From Chloroflexota bacterium (lineage in GTDB: Bacteria > Chloroflexota > Dehalococcoidia > DSTF01 > RBG-16-68-14), in the NCBI GenBank assembly GCA_022573935.1, contig JACZTE010000022.1, forward strand, positions 1 to 9,038: a stretch of DNA of 9,038 bases. The letters are read 5' to 3'. Under the pieces are notes generated by a model, which was not told the origin of the DNA, did not search any database, and saw nothing but the letters and a program-made list of their open reading frames with translations. Shown here piece by piece: positions 1-6,188 of the stretch (position 1 is its first letter; each line of letters begins with the position of its first letter). A program made the translations under genes and the position numbers.

Positions 1-1
1 C

Positions 2-196
2 GTCTCCACCGCCGATGGCGACGGGCTGGCGGCGCTCGCCCGCGAGCGCGAGGTGCCGCTTACCGCGCTAGGCCGCGTGGGTGGCCAGCGGCTGCTGCTG
101 GGCACGGCGCTAGACGCGGCCGTCGACGACCTGCGCCGGCTATACGAAGAGGCGCTCCCGCTCGCGCTGGGCGAAGACGTCGCTGACGACGTCTAG
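2..196 (+). CDS. purL: Phosphoribosylformylglycinamidine synthase subunit PurL, C-terminal fragment
   Basis: Only the last 64 codons are present; the gene begins before the window and ends at TAG 194-196. The residues fit the end of the AIRS C-terminal domain of PurL: a helix (GLAALARERE), then VPLTALGRVGGQRLLL, then an acidic/hydrophobic helix LRRLYEEALPLAL. PurL uses ATP and glutamine-derived ammonia to convert FGAR to FGAM in the fourth step of purine synthesis, in the cytoplasm. The catalytic and nucleotide-binding parts lie outside the window, so the call rests on this tail; the small PurL form versus a fused PurL-PurQ cannot be decided. Its stop is 7 nt from the stop of the convergent sulfotransferase gene, and there is no room for a separate terminator between them. 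Confidence 0.8.
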   Translation, partial: VSTADGDGLAALAREREVPLTALGRVGGQRLLLGTALDAAVDDLRRLYEEALPLALGEDVADDV

Positions 197-203
197 CCGC
201 TGC

Positions 204-1217
204 TCACGCGGTTCGGCCCAGCAGCATCCCACCCACGCGACACTCCTCCGTAAGCCGCTCCTGCTCATCCTCCGGCAGCTTGTCGAATCGCGTCGGCGGG
301 ATGCCTCGCACCAGTGCGGCGGCGCGGTCGATCCAGTCGGCGCGGCCGGCATCGAGCTCGAAGAACTCGCCGATGGTCTTGAGCACCTCTTTCGGCTTCG
401 AGACGAGGTCTTCGAAGCGAACGTCCAGGTACTGGTCTGCGTTTAGCGCCGGCAGCGCCCGAAAGCCGTGCACGATCTCCTGCGACCAGTAGCGGCCGAA
501 GTACTCGACCGGCGGCCGCGACGCGAGCAGTTGCGAGATCTGGTCCGTGCCGTCCGCCGCTGCCGGGCCCGCCGGATCGAGCTCGCCCAGCTCGGCGAGC
601 GAGGTGCCCGCGTCGGGGGGCAGTTGGAAGACCAGCGAGATGGCGAGGCGATAGGCGTGGTGCTCGCGCATCGAGAGCGCCGTCTCCGGCCCGTCGCGAT
701 GGAGATGCACGAAGCGCGCCTCCGGGAAGAACTCGTGGAGCGAGCCCAGGTAATCGATCGACGAGCCCGACCGCTCGATCCAGCAGGCCTGGCCCATGCG
801 CTCCGCCAGCCAGTCGAAGAGCTGCCGGTACTGCAACGCCAGATGCTGTCGCGGCAGGCTCGCGGCGAAGGCGACCGTCTCGTCGAAGAGCGAGTCCGGG
901 TCGTCGGTCAGGCGCGGCAGCGTCGACACCAGGATCCACGGCAGGCCGTCGTCGCGTTCGTACCGGGCCTTGGGCCCGAACGGGTAGGTGATCTCGGGCA
1001 CCTCGTAGCCCCGCTTGAGCACCATCGTCACGAAGGGGTGCTCCTGGGAGATGAGCGACGCGAAGTCCTTGCCGTCCATCGGCTCCGCAGTGAACCGCCG
1101 GCCCATCTCCAGCCCGTTGAAGAACTCGAAGACGCTCAGGGTGGAGTGATGCTCGGCGAGCATGCGCGAGAGCAACGTCGACCCGCACCTGCCGCTGCCT
1201 ACGATGAAGCGATCCAT
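204..1217 (-). CDS. PAPS-dependent sulfotransferase family protein
   Basis: A 337-residue cytosolic sulfotransferase-fold protein. The 5'-phosphosulfate loop is at residues 6-14 (VGSGRCGST), directly after the N terminus as is typical. The 3'-phosphate motif spans about 148-182: ERSGSS, then FVHLHRDGPETALSM, with the usual Arg174 and Ser182 eight residues apart. A late YLDVRFEDLVSKPKEVL segment (263-279) matches the conserved C-terminal part of the family. Members transfer sulfate from PAPS to hydroxyl or amino groups of lipids, sugars or small molecules; the acceptor cannot be read from sequence. I chose ATG at 1217 because AGGGGGG lies 8 nt upstream and the P-loop then falls at residue 6; the frame stays open 29 codons further upstream, but those residues are low-complexity and unlike the family. 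It is divergent from the DUF1214-type gene. Confidence 0.85.
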   Translation of the reverse strand: MDRFIVGSGRCGSTLLSRMLAEHHSTLSVFEFFNGLEMGRRFTAEPMDGKDFASLISQEHPFVTMVLKRGYEVPEITYPFGPKARYERDDGLPWILVSTLPRLTDDPDSLFDETVAFAASLPRQHLALQYRQLFDWLAERMGQACWIERSGSSIDYLGSLHEFFPEARFVHLHRDGPETALSMREHHAYRLAISLVFQLPPDAGTSLAELGELDPAGPAAADGTDQISQLLASRPPVEYFGRYWSQEIVHGFRALPALNADQYLDVRFEDLVSKPKEVLKTIGEFFELDAGRADWIDRAAALVRGIPPTRFDKLPEDEQERLTEECRVGGMLLGRTA

Positions 1218-1225
1218 ATAGCCTG

Positions 1226-1232
1226 CCCCCCT
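1226..1232 (-). promoter_or_regulatory. Ribosome binding site that sets the sulfotransferase start
   Basis: On the minus strand AGGGGGG lies 8 nt before the ATG at 1217. It decides the start: no comparable purine run precedes the upstream in-frame candidate at 1304. Confidence 0.6.
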
Positions 1233-1248
1233 GATCTCCAGTCGATAA

Positions 1249-1283
1249 GCTCGACGCTGTGGCGCCACGATCCGCAGTCGAGC
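1249..1283. promoter_or_regulatory. Nested palindrome in a divergent promoter region (candidate operator)
   Basis: GCTCGAC (1249-1255) and GTCGAGC (1277-1283) form a perfect 7-bp inverted repeat. Inside it lies the perfect 10-bp palindrome GTGGCGCCAC (1259-1268). The structure is 31 bp upstream of the sulfotransferase start and 64 bp upstream of the DUF1214-type start, in the shared intergenic region. Dyad symmetry in this position suits a dimeric repressor or activator of one or both genes, but no convincing -35/-10 pair was found and no regulator gene is adjacent. GC-rich DNA makes short palindromes fairly common, so confidence is low. Confidence 0.35.
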
Positions 1284-1288
1284 CCAAC

Positions 1289-1312
1289 GCGGGCATGATA
1301 CCATGAGCCCGC
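1289..1312. repeat. GC-rich inverted repeat upstream of the DUF1214-type gene
   Basis: GCGGGC (1289-1294) pairs with GCCCGC (1307-1312) across a 12-nt spacer that itself contains CATG near both ends, so a longer bulged stem (GCGGGCATG with CATG-AG-CCCGC) is also possible. It ends 35 nt before the start codon at 1348, so it may be an operator or a leader hairpin. No T-run follows, which argues against an intrinsic terminator. Confidence 0.3.
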
Positions 1313-1347
1313 CCTAGAACGAGAGCGAACGTGAGGGAGAAGCACCG

Positions 1348-2574
1348 ATGACGACGAACCCGAGCAACGAGGCGAGCAAAGACCCGGGCGACGCGCGCAT
1401 CATGACCGGCGAGGCTTGGGATGAGTTTTGCGACACGCTGAAGCGCGCCGGTAAGCTCGTCCTAGGCGATGGCGTACCGGACTCGCCCAGCGATCGGGCC
1501 GAGGGCTTCCGCTACCTCACCCGCTTCCTCGCCGCCGGCATCGTCCTCTGCGTGGAGCACGCCGATCCGGACTACCCGGAGTTCGGCCGGATGGTGGACC
1601 ACACTATGGCCTGGGGCCTGGACTGCCCCGACTGCCTCTATCTGTACGCCACCGTGCGCGGCGACGCGGCCTACCGCATCTCCGGCAACCGCGGCAGCGC
1701 CAACCACATCGATATCCAGGTGAACTATGGCCACTTCGCCCAGGGCGACATCTCGACGTGGGGCACGATCTCTTCCCTCAACGGCCTCGACCTACGCACG
1801 GAGCCCGACGGCTCGTTCGAGCTGATCCTCGGCGGGGAGGAGCGCGACGGCAACTGGCTGCGGCTGGAGCCGAACGCCGAGTTCGTCCTCGTCCGGCAGT
1901 ACTTCAACGACTGGGAGCGCGAGCGGCCGGCCGATCTGATCATCGAGCGCCTCGACGCCGCGTACCCGGTGCCGCTGCCCCGCACCGACCAGATCGCCGC
2001 TCGCCTCGCGCGGCTGTCGATGTGGCTGGAACGAGGCGGCGCGCTCTGGGAGCAGATGAGCAAGGCGATGCTCGGCCTCGCCCCGAACACGCTGCTGGTG
2101 AGCTTACCGAAGGACAGCGACAAGCGCGCCGGCATGCAGGGGCAGGCCTACGGCATCGGCAACTTCCGCTGCGCGCCCGACGAAGCCGTGATCGTCGAGT
2201 TCACGCCGCCGCCGTGCCACCACTGGAGCTTCAGCCTCGCCAACTGGTACTGGGAGAGCCTCGACTTCGCCAGCCGCCAGAGTTCGCTCAACGGCCACCA
2301 GGCGACGCTCGACAGCGACGGCGTCTTCCGCGGCGTCATCGCGCACGAGGACCCGGGGGTGCCGAACTGGCTTGATACGGCCGGGCACACTGAGGGGACG
2401 ATCGCGGCCCGCTTCCTGCTCGCCGAATCGGCGCCGGAGCCGAAGCTCCGCAGCGTGAAGCTCGCCGGCCTGCGCGCCGAGCTCCCCGGCGACACGCCGC
2501 GCATCAGCGCTGCTGCTCGCGCGGAGACCCTCGAGCGCCGCCGCCGCGCCATCTGGCGTCGCTACCGGCGCTAA
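1348..2574 (+). CDS. DUF1214 domain-containing protein
   Basis: A 408-residue protein of unknown biochemical role. The C-terminal region (roughly residues 255-370) carries the typical DUF1214 pattern: aromatic-rich HHWSFSLANWYWESLDF near residue 290, then RQSSLNGHQA, a D-x-DG turn, VIAHEDPGVPNWLDTAGH, and a final RF/L strand. The N-terminal half (WDEFCDTLKRAG to YRISGNRGSA) is the lead-in seen in stand-alone DUF1214 proteins. No signal peptide or membrane helix is evident, so it is probably cytoplasmic. The tail is very Arg-rich (ERRRRAIWRRYRR). ATG at 1348 follows AGGGAG by 8 nt. It is divergent from the sulfotransferase and convergent, with a 22-bp gap, with the GIY-YIG gene. DUF1214 proteins often co-occur with DUF1254 proteins; none is visible here. 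Family assignment is good; function is unknown. Confidence 0.8.
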   Translation: MTTNPSNEASKDPGDARIMTGEAWDEFCDTLKRAGKLVLGDGVPDSPSDRAEGFRYLTRFLAAGIVLCVEHADPDYPEFGRMVDHTMAWGLDCPDCLYLYATVRGDAAYRISGNRGSANHIDIQVNYGHFAQGDISTWGTISSLNGLDLRTEPDGSFELILGGEERDGNWLRLEPNAEFVLVRQYFNDWERERPADLIIERLDAAYPVPLPRTDQIAARLARLSMWLERGGALWEQMSKAMLGLAPNTLLVSLPKDSDKRAGMQGQAYGIGNFRCAPDEAVIVEFTPPPCHHWSFSLANWYWESLDFASRQSSLNGHQATLDSDGVFRGVIAHEDPGVPNWLDTAGHTEGTIAARFLLAESAPEPKLRSVKLAGLRAELPGDTPRISAAARAETLERRRRAIWRRYRR

Positions 2575-2596
2575 GCTGCAGCGCGACTGCTCGGAA

Positions 2597-3076
2597 TCAA
2601 CATCGAGGCCCCCGAATATTTGCGAAGGGCCAAGAGCCGAATCTATCTCGAAACTCGCACATTAGCTCGCGCTCGACTGCTAACGGATCGCGGCCGAGCT
2701 CTGGCAACCACGCGACGAGGAATCTCTCGAATCCGGCAACCTGCCAGAGAAACCGACCGCCCCAATGGTCAACCGGCTTGCCTTCCATAAAGCGGCAGAG
2801 TTTACGCACGCGACCCTGGAGTTTTTTAGCTTTGCCGACGTAAAGCACGTCAGCGTCTGGCACCCAGCGCTCTTTTAACCGGGCTACAGGCACCGTCGGG
2901 TTCCTGCCCTTGAATTGCCCAGCCTTGTTGAGAGCGAGGAATTTGGGTACACCGCTCTCTACGCGTAGAACAACATAGGCGCCAGGATCCTTAGGCGTTT
3001 GATCGATCCACGTATCCCATTGATCGATGGCTAAGAAACCGCAAAAGCCCTTCGCGATTAGGTCTGGGCGTCGCAC
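2597..3076 (-). CDS. Stand-alone GIY-YIG nuclease-like protein
   Basis: A 159-residue single-domain protein with the GIY-YIG landmarks in order: GAY at 32-34 (GIY), YVG at 79-81 (YIG) within VLYVGKAKKLQGRV, the basic catalytic Arg89, Glu135 in the AVERELMCEF helix (metal-binding position), and Asn153 in WPFAN. The YVGKAKKL stretch resembles the UvrC N-terminal nuclease, but none of UvrC's other domains are present. A hydrolytic DNA-cutting activity is expected from the family; the target is unknown, and related small proteins occur in mobile and defence contexts. The start is GTG, 7 nt after the dnaN stop, so translation may be coupled; the upstream GGTGAT is only a weak Shine-Dalgarno. Three 60-base lines counted by hand gave 52-57% GC, against 73% and 68% in single lines of dnaN and the DUF1214-type gene, which suggests acquisition by transfer. 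Confidence 0.75.
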   Translation of the reverse strand: MRRPDLIAKGFCGFLAIDQWDTWIDQTPKDPGAYVVLRVESGVPKFLALNKAGQFKGRNPTVPVARLKERWVPDADVLYVGKAKKLQGRVRKLCRFMEGKPVDHWGGRFLWQVAGFERFLVAWLPELGRDPLAVERELMCEFRDRFGSWPFANIRGPRC

Positions 3077-3083
3077 CCAATGA

Positions 3084-4217
3084 TCACCACTGGACGAACA
3101 TGGGCATGACGACGTGGATGTAGCTGTCGTCTCCCACGGGGCGAAGGACGCCCTGCTTGGAGGGGCCGTTCGTCTCTAGCGCCACCCGGCCGCCATCCAA
3201 CACCTGGAGAAAGTCCTGCAGATACTTGCTGTTGAAGGCGATCTTGGCCGCGTCACCTTCCACCGCAGCGTCGATCTCCCCCATGTTGTCGCCGATCTCC
3301 TCGGCGCGGGCGGAGATGGTCATCTTCCCCGGCGCCAGCTCCTCCCCCGCGATGCACTGGATGCGGATGATGCCACTGCCATCGCGGGCGAAGATCGAGG
3401 CGATGCGCGTCTCCCGCAGGAACTCGCTGACATCGACGACCGCCCGGCTTTCGTGCGAATCCGGGATGAGCTGACTGAAGTTGGGGAACGTACCCTGGAG
3501 AAGCTGCGCCACCAGTTCAATGTTCTTCAGCTTGAAGAGCGCCTGCGTGCGAGTGGCGTTGAACGTCATCTCCACCGGCTCTGTCTCCTCCGGCAGCAGG
3601 CGGTTGAGCTCGGCCAGCGCGCGGGCGGGGATGATCACCTCCACCCGCTCCGGCACCTCCTTCGCGAGCTTCAGGTGCCGCACCGAGAGGCGGAAGCCGT
3701 CGGCGGCGGCCAGCGTGAGCTGGTCGCCCTCCATCACGACATCGACGCCCGTGAGCACAGGCCGCGAATCGTCCGTCGCCGCGGCGATGATCACCTGGCT
3801 GATCGCCGTATGTAACGTCTCCGGGTCCAGTTCCAGCGAGCCGCCGTCCTCGACGGTTGGGATCGGCGGGAAGTCGTCGGCGTCCATGCCGCCGATGTTC
3901 GCCTCGTTACGAGCGCAGACCAGCTTGAGCTGGCGCGAACGCTGGGCCAGCGTCATCTCGATCTGCTCGCTGGGCAGCGAGTTGACGAAGTCTGTCAGCA
4001 GGCGGGCGGGCACCGTGATAGCGCCCTCCGTCTCGACCTCGGCGCCGATCCAGCAGCTCAGGGCGATTTCTAGGTTCGTCGCCGACAGCTTTAAGCGACC
4101 CTCGTCGCTCGAAAGCAACACGTTGGCCGTGATAGGCAAGGTGCTGCGGGTAGCGACTGCCCGGCCGACGATGCCAAGCCCTTTCGCCAGATGCTCCTGA
4201 AGGCAAGATATCTTCAT
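3084..4217 (-). CDS. dnaN: DNA polymerase III subunit beta (sliding clamp)
   Basis: A 377-residue protein of normal length for the clamp, which forms a ring on DNA and holds the replicative polymerase and many repair proteins. It begins MKISCLQEHLAKGLGIVGRAV and continues LPITANVLLSSDEGRLKLSATNLEI, typical of domain I; PVLTGVDVVMEGDQLTLAAADGFRL is domain II, and the domain III tail ends YIHVVMPMFVQW. In the E. coli clamp the terminal MPMRL lines the partner-binding pocket; here MPM is kept but followed by FVQW. ATG at 4217 is supported by AGGTGA 6 nt upstream and a good promoter. It lacks the common dnaA and recF neighbours, and instead sits between a repeat-filled intergenic region and a GIY-YIG gene that begins 7 nt after its stop. 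Confidence 0.97.
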   Translation of the reverse strand: MKISCLQEHLAKGLGIVGRAVATRSTLPITANVLLSSDEGRLKLSATNLEIALSCWIGAEVETEGAITVPARLLTDFVNSLPSEQIEMTLAQRSRQLKLVCARNEANIGGMDADDFPPIPTVEDGGSLELDPETLHTAISQVIIAAATDDSRPVLTGVDVVMEGDQLTLAAADGFRLSVRHLKLAKEVPERVEVIIPARALAELNRLLPEETEPVEMTFNATRTQALFKLKNIELVAQLLQGTFPNFSQLIPDSHESRAVVDVSEFLRETRIASIFARDGSGIIRIQCIAGEELAPGKMTISARAEEIGDNMGEIDAAVEGDAAKIAFNSKYLQDFLQVLDGGRVALETNGPSKQGVLRPVGDDSYIHVVMPMFVQW

Positions 4218-4223
4218 AATTAG

Positions 4224-4229
4224 TCACCT
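4224..4229 (-). promoter_or_regulatory. Ribosome binding site of dnaN
   Basis: AGGTGA (within TAGGTGA) lies 6 nt before the ATG at 4217. The small membrane protein gene at 7345 has the closely similar TAGGTG at the same spacing. Confidence 0.6.
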
Positions 4230-4262
4230 ACATATGCATTTGATTCGATGGCTGCGGAGCGA

Positions 4263-4291
4263 AGTATACAGCAGCGTTCTCCAGTGAGCAA
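4263..4291 (-). promoter_or_regulatory. Sigma70-type promoter of dnaN
   Basis: On the minus strand, TTGCTC (4286-4291) and TATACT (4263-4268) are separated by exactly 17 nt. The -10 matches the consensus at 5 of 6 positions, the -35 at 3 of 6. Transcription would start near 4256, giving a leader of about 39 nt before the ATG. This would drive dnaN and probably the GIY-YIG gene that follows it. Confidence 0.55.
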
Positions 4292-4342
4292 TAGGGTGCG
4301 GTCATTGGTAGTGGATTAGTTTGCATACGCCACGTGCTTCTC

Positions 4343-4372
4343 CGTAGACGAGGTTTTCTAGCCTCGCCTACG
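4343..4372. repeat. Imperfect 11-bp inverted repeat with 8-nt loop
   Basis: CGTAGACGAGG (4343-4353) and CCTCGCCTACG (4362-4372) pair at 10 of 11 positions around TTTTCTAG. In type it resembles short dispersed intergenic palindromes. No T-run follows on the + side, so it is not an obvious terminator. A function for dnaN or pccB transcripts is not evident. Confidence 0.6.
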
Positions 4373-4425
4373 CTACTCAAGAGTTGCAGACTGAACCACT
4401 ATCCGGTCAGCCAAGATCGCTGCGC

Positions 4426-4536
4426 GGATGCTTCGGCAAGCTCAGCATGACAGACAGGGAAGGGCTCGGCATGACAACTAGCCACCCCGTCACCCTGAGC
4501 CCTTTGAGCCTCAGGGTAAACTCCGCGAAGAGTCTC
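4426..4536. repeat. MITE/REP-like intergenic repeat with imperfect inverted arms
   Basis: GCTCAGCATGAC (4440-4451) is matched in inverse by GTCACCCTGAGC (4489-4500) at 10 of 12 positions, and both arms carry an outer CTTCG motif (left GCTTCGG at 4430-4436; right, inverted, CTCTTCGCGG). Inside, CTCAGCATGACA (4441-4452) recurs directly as CTCGGCATGACA (4465-4476; 11 of 12). The right arm contains a perfect hairpin, ACCCTGAG (4492-4499) with CTCAGGGT (4510-4517) and a 10-nt loop. From memory, 'CTTCGGCAAGCTCAG-ATGACA' and 'GTCACCCTGAGC' strings recur between genes of Chloroflexota and other genomes, but this was not searched. It carries no transposase, so if mobile it would need one supplied from elsewhere. 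Confidence 0.6.
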
Positions 4537-4538
4537 TC

Positions 4539-4579
4539 GGTTCTGAGTTCTGGGTTCTGGGTTCTGGGATCTGGGTTCT
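4539..4579. repeat. Heptamer tandem repeat (GGTTCTG), about 5.9 units
   Basis: The units are GGTTCTG, AGTTCTG, GGTTCTG, GGTTCTG, GGATCTG and a final partial GGTTCT. Three of the five full units are identical and the other two differ by one base each. The array begins 3 bp after the repeat element and ends 8 bp from the pccB stop, so it would lie in that gene's 3' untranslated region. Seven-base arrays can vary in copy number by slippage. Confidence 0.85.
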
Positions 4580-4587
4580 CGTAAAAG

Positions 4588-6135
4588 CTACAGCGGGATG
4601 TTGCCGTGTTTCTTGGGTGGCGTGGCGTCCGCCTTGTTTCGCAGCATCTCCAGCGCGCGAATCACCCGCACGCGCGTGTTGCGCGGGTCGATGACATCAT
4701 CGATGTAGCCGTGGGAGGCTGCGATGTACGGGTTGGCGAACTGCTCCTTGTACTCCTCGACGAGCTGCTGACGCCTCTTCTCGGCGTCCTTCCTTTTCGC
4801 CAGCTCCGCGCGGTGGATGATGTTGACCGCGGGTTCCGCCCCCATCACGGCGATCTCGGCCGTCGGCCAAGCGTAGTTGACGTCCGCCCGCAAGTGCTTC
4901 GAGCCCATCGCGTCGTAGGCGCCGCCGTACGCCTTGCGAACGATGATCGTCACCTTCGGCACCGTCGCCTCAGCGTAAGCGTAGACCAGCTTCGCGCCAT
5001 GTATGATGATGCCGCCGTACTCTTGCGCGGTGCCCGGCAGGAAGCCCGGCACGTCTACGAAGGTGACGATGGGGATGTTGAACGCGTCGCAGAAGCGAAC
5101 GAAGCGGGCCGCCTTGCGCGAGGAGTCGATGTCGAGCACACCGGCCAGGTAGAGCGGCTGGTTGCCGATGATGCCAACGGTGCCGCCCGCCATGCGGGCA
5201 AAGCCGACGATCATGTTCTGCGCAAAGTGCTCTTGCACCTCCATGAAATCGCCGGCGTCCATCACCCGATAGATCACCTCCCGCATGTCGTAGGACTTGC
5301 TGGGGTCGGCCGGCACGATGCGCAGCAGATCTTCGTCCCGCCGGTCGGGGTCGTCGCCGGTCTCCATCAGCGGCGGATCCTCCGCATTGTTCAGGGGCAG
5401 GAAGGTGACAAGCCGTCGCACCTCCTGCAAGCACTCTTCCTCCCCTTCGATAGCAAAGTGGCAAACGCCGCTGCGGGTGGCGTGGGCCATCGCGCCGCCC
5501 AGCTCTTCGTGCGTGACGTCTTCGCCCGTCACCGACTTGATGACATCGGGGCCAGTAAGATACATCTGGGAGGTACCCTTGGTCATGAAAATGAAGTCGG
5601 TCAGCGCCGGCGAGTAGACGGCGCCGCCCGCGGCTGGGCCCATGATGACGGATATTTGGGGAATGACGCCGGAAGCGAGGACGTTGCCCAGAAAGATATC
5701 ACCGTAGCCTGCAAGCGAGGCTACGCCCTCCTGAATACGAGCGCCACCTCCGTCATTCAGGCCAATCACCGGCGCGCCATTCTTCATCGCCAGGTCCATG
5801 ACTTTGATGATCTTTTGAGCCATCGGTTCTGAGAGGGAGCCGCCGACGACGGTGAAGTCCTGGGAGAACACGTACACGGGGCGGCCCTCGATCTTGCCCC
5901 AGCCGGTTACCACCGCCTCGCTCTTGACAGTGTCCCCAGCGAACTCGGTACCGGCGAGTAAGACTAGCTGGTCGAATTCCTCGAAGCTGCCCTCATCCAG
6001 CAGCAGGTTCAGGCGCTCGCGAGCCGTGAACTTGCCCCGCCCGTGCTGCGCATCGATACGCTTCTGGCCACCGCCCAGCTTCACCTGCTCTCGAAGTCGT
6101 TCGAGTAGATCGAGTTGTTCTTCTTCGTTCGACAT
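4588..6135 (-). CDS. pccB: Acyl-CoA carboxylase carboxyltransferase, propionyl-CoA type (beta subunit)
   Basis: A 515-residue biotin-dependent carboxyltransferase of normal length, moving CO2 from carboxybiotin to an acyl-CoA. The N half has [24 protein letters not shown], the [10 protein letters not shown] segment and the oxyanion region GGGARIQEG; a second Gly-rich site, [16 protein letters not shown], follows. The C half has [19 protein letters not shown] and [14 protein letters not shown], and ends KKHGNIPL like PccB proteins. Asp408 in GGAYDAM matches the residue that in actinobacterial enzymes favours propionyl-CoA; acetyl-CoA enzymes have Ile there. The product would be (S)-methylmalonyl-CoA. 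No biotin carboxylase or biotin carrier gene is in the window, so its partner is elsewhere. A methylmalonyl-CoA decarboxylase alpha subunit is a close alternative. ATG at 6135 follows AGGTAGGG by 5 nt. The LysM gene ends 53 bp upstream on the same strand. Confidence 0.9.
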   Translation of the reverse strand: MSNEEEQLDLLERLREQVKLGGGQKRIDAQHGRGKFTARERLNLLLDEGSFEEFDQLVLLAGTEFAGDTVKSEAVVTGWGKIEGRPVYVFSQDFTVVGGSLSEPMAQKIIKVMDLAMKNGAPVIGLNDGGGARIQEGVASLAGYGDIFLGNVLASGVIPQISVIMGPAAGGAVYSPALTDFIFMTKGTSQMYLTGPDVIKSVTGEDVTHEELGGAMAHATRSGVCHFAIEGEEECLQEVRRLVTFLPLNNAEDPPLMETGDDPDRRDEDLLRIVPADPSKSYDMREVIYRVMDAGDFMEVQEHFAQNMIVGFARMAGGTVGIIGNQPLYLAGVLDIDSSRKAARFVRFCDAFNIPIVTFVDVPGFLPGTAQEYGGIIIHGAKLVYAYAEATVPKVTIIVRKAYGGAYDAMGSKHLRADVNYAWPTAEIAVMGAEPAVNIIHRAELAKRKDAEKRRQQLVEEYKEQFANPYIAASHGYIDDVIDPRNTRVRVIRALEMLRNKADATPPKKHGNIPL

Positions 6136-6188
6136 GGTGTCCCTACCTTAGCGTTGTCCGCTGCGCGGGCGCAAGAGAGCTACTGCCC

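Larger units (their letters stand above)
4218..4587. other. 370-bp non-coding region between pccB and dnaN, mostly repeats
   Basis: No believable gene lies here. From the dnaN side it holds the dnaN leader and promoter (to 4291), an imperfect 11-bp inverted repeat (4343-4372), a repeat element with inverted arms (4426-4536) and a GGTTCTG heptamer array (4539-4579) that stops 8 bp short of the pccB stop codon. The part nearest dnaN is more AT-rich than the genes. The one 66-codon open frame (4384-4584, +) is just a translation of the repeats. I see no DnaA-box cluster, so I do not call an origin despite dnaN being next to it. Confidence 0.7.

Noticed and set aside
468..1298. Long open frame on the + strand opposite the sulfotransferase
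   Set aside because: Its product is Arg/Glu/Leu-rich with no domain, as expected from the antisense of a GC-rich gene, while the minus strand encodes clear sulfotransferase motifs.
1218..1304. 29-residue N-terminal extension of the sulfotransferase
   Set aside because: A strong AGGGGGG site precedes the inner ATG at 1217, the family P-loop normally lies at the N terminus, and the extension would run through the palindromes.
4384..4584. 66-codon + strand open frame in the dnaN-pccB gap
   Set aside because: It is a translation through the repeat element and the heptamer array (ending in SSGFWVLGSGF), with no ribosome site.
4218..4587. Replication origin next to dnaN
   Set aside because: No DnaA-box-like cluster or AT-rich unwinding tract was found; the content is repeats and one promoter.
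4606..5832. 408-codon open frame on the + strand opposite pccB
   Set aside because: The minus strand encodes a full-length carboxyltransferase; the + frame is His/Arg/Val-rich with no recognisable domain.
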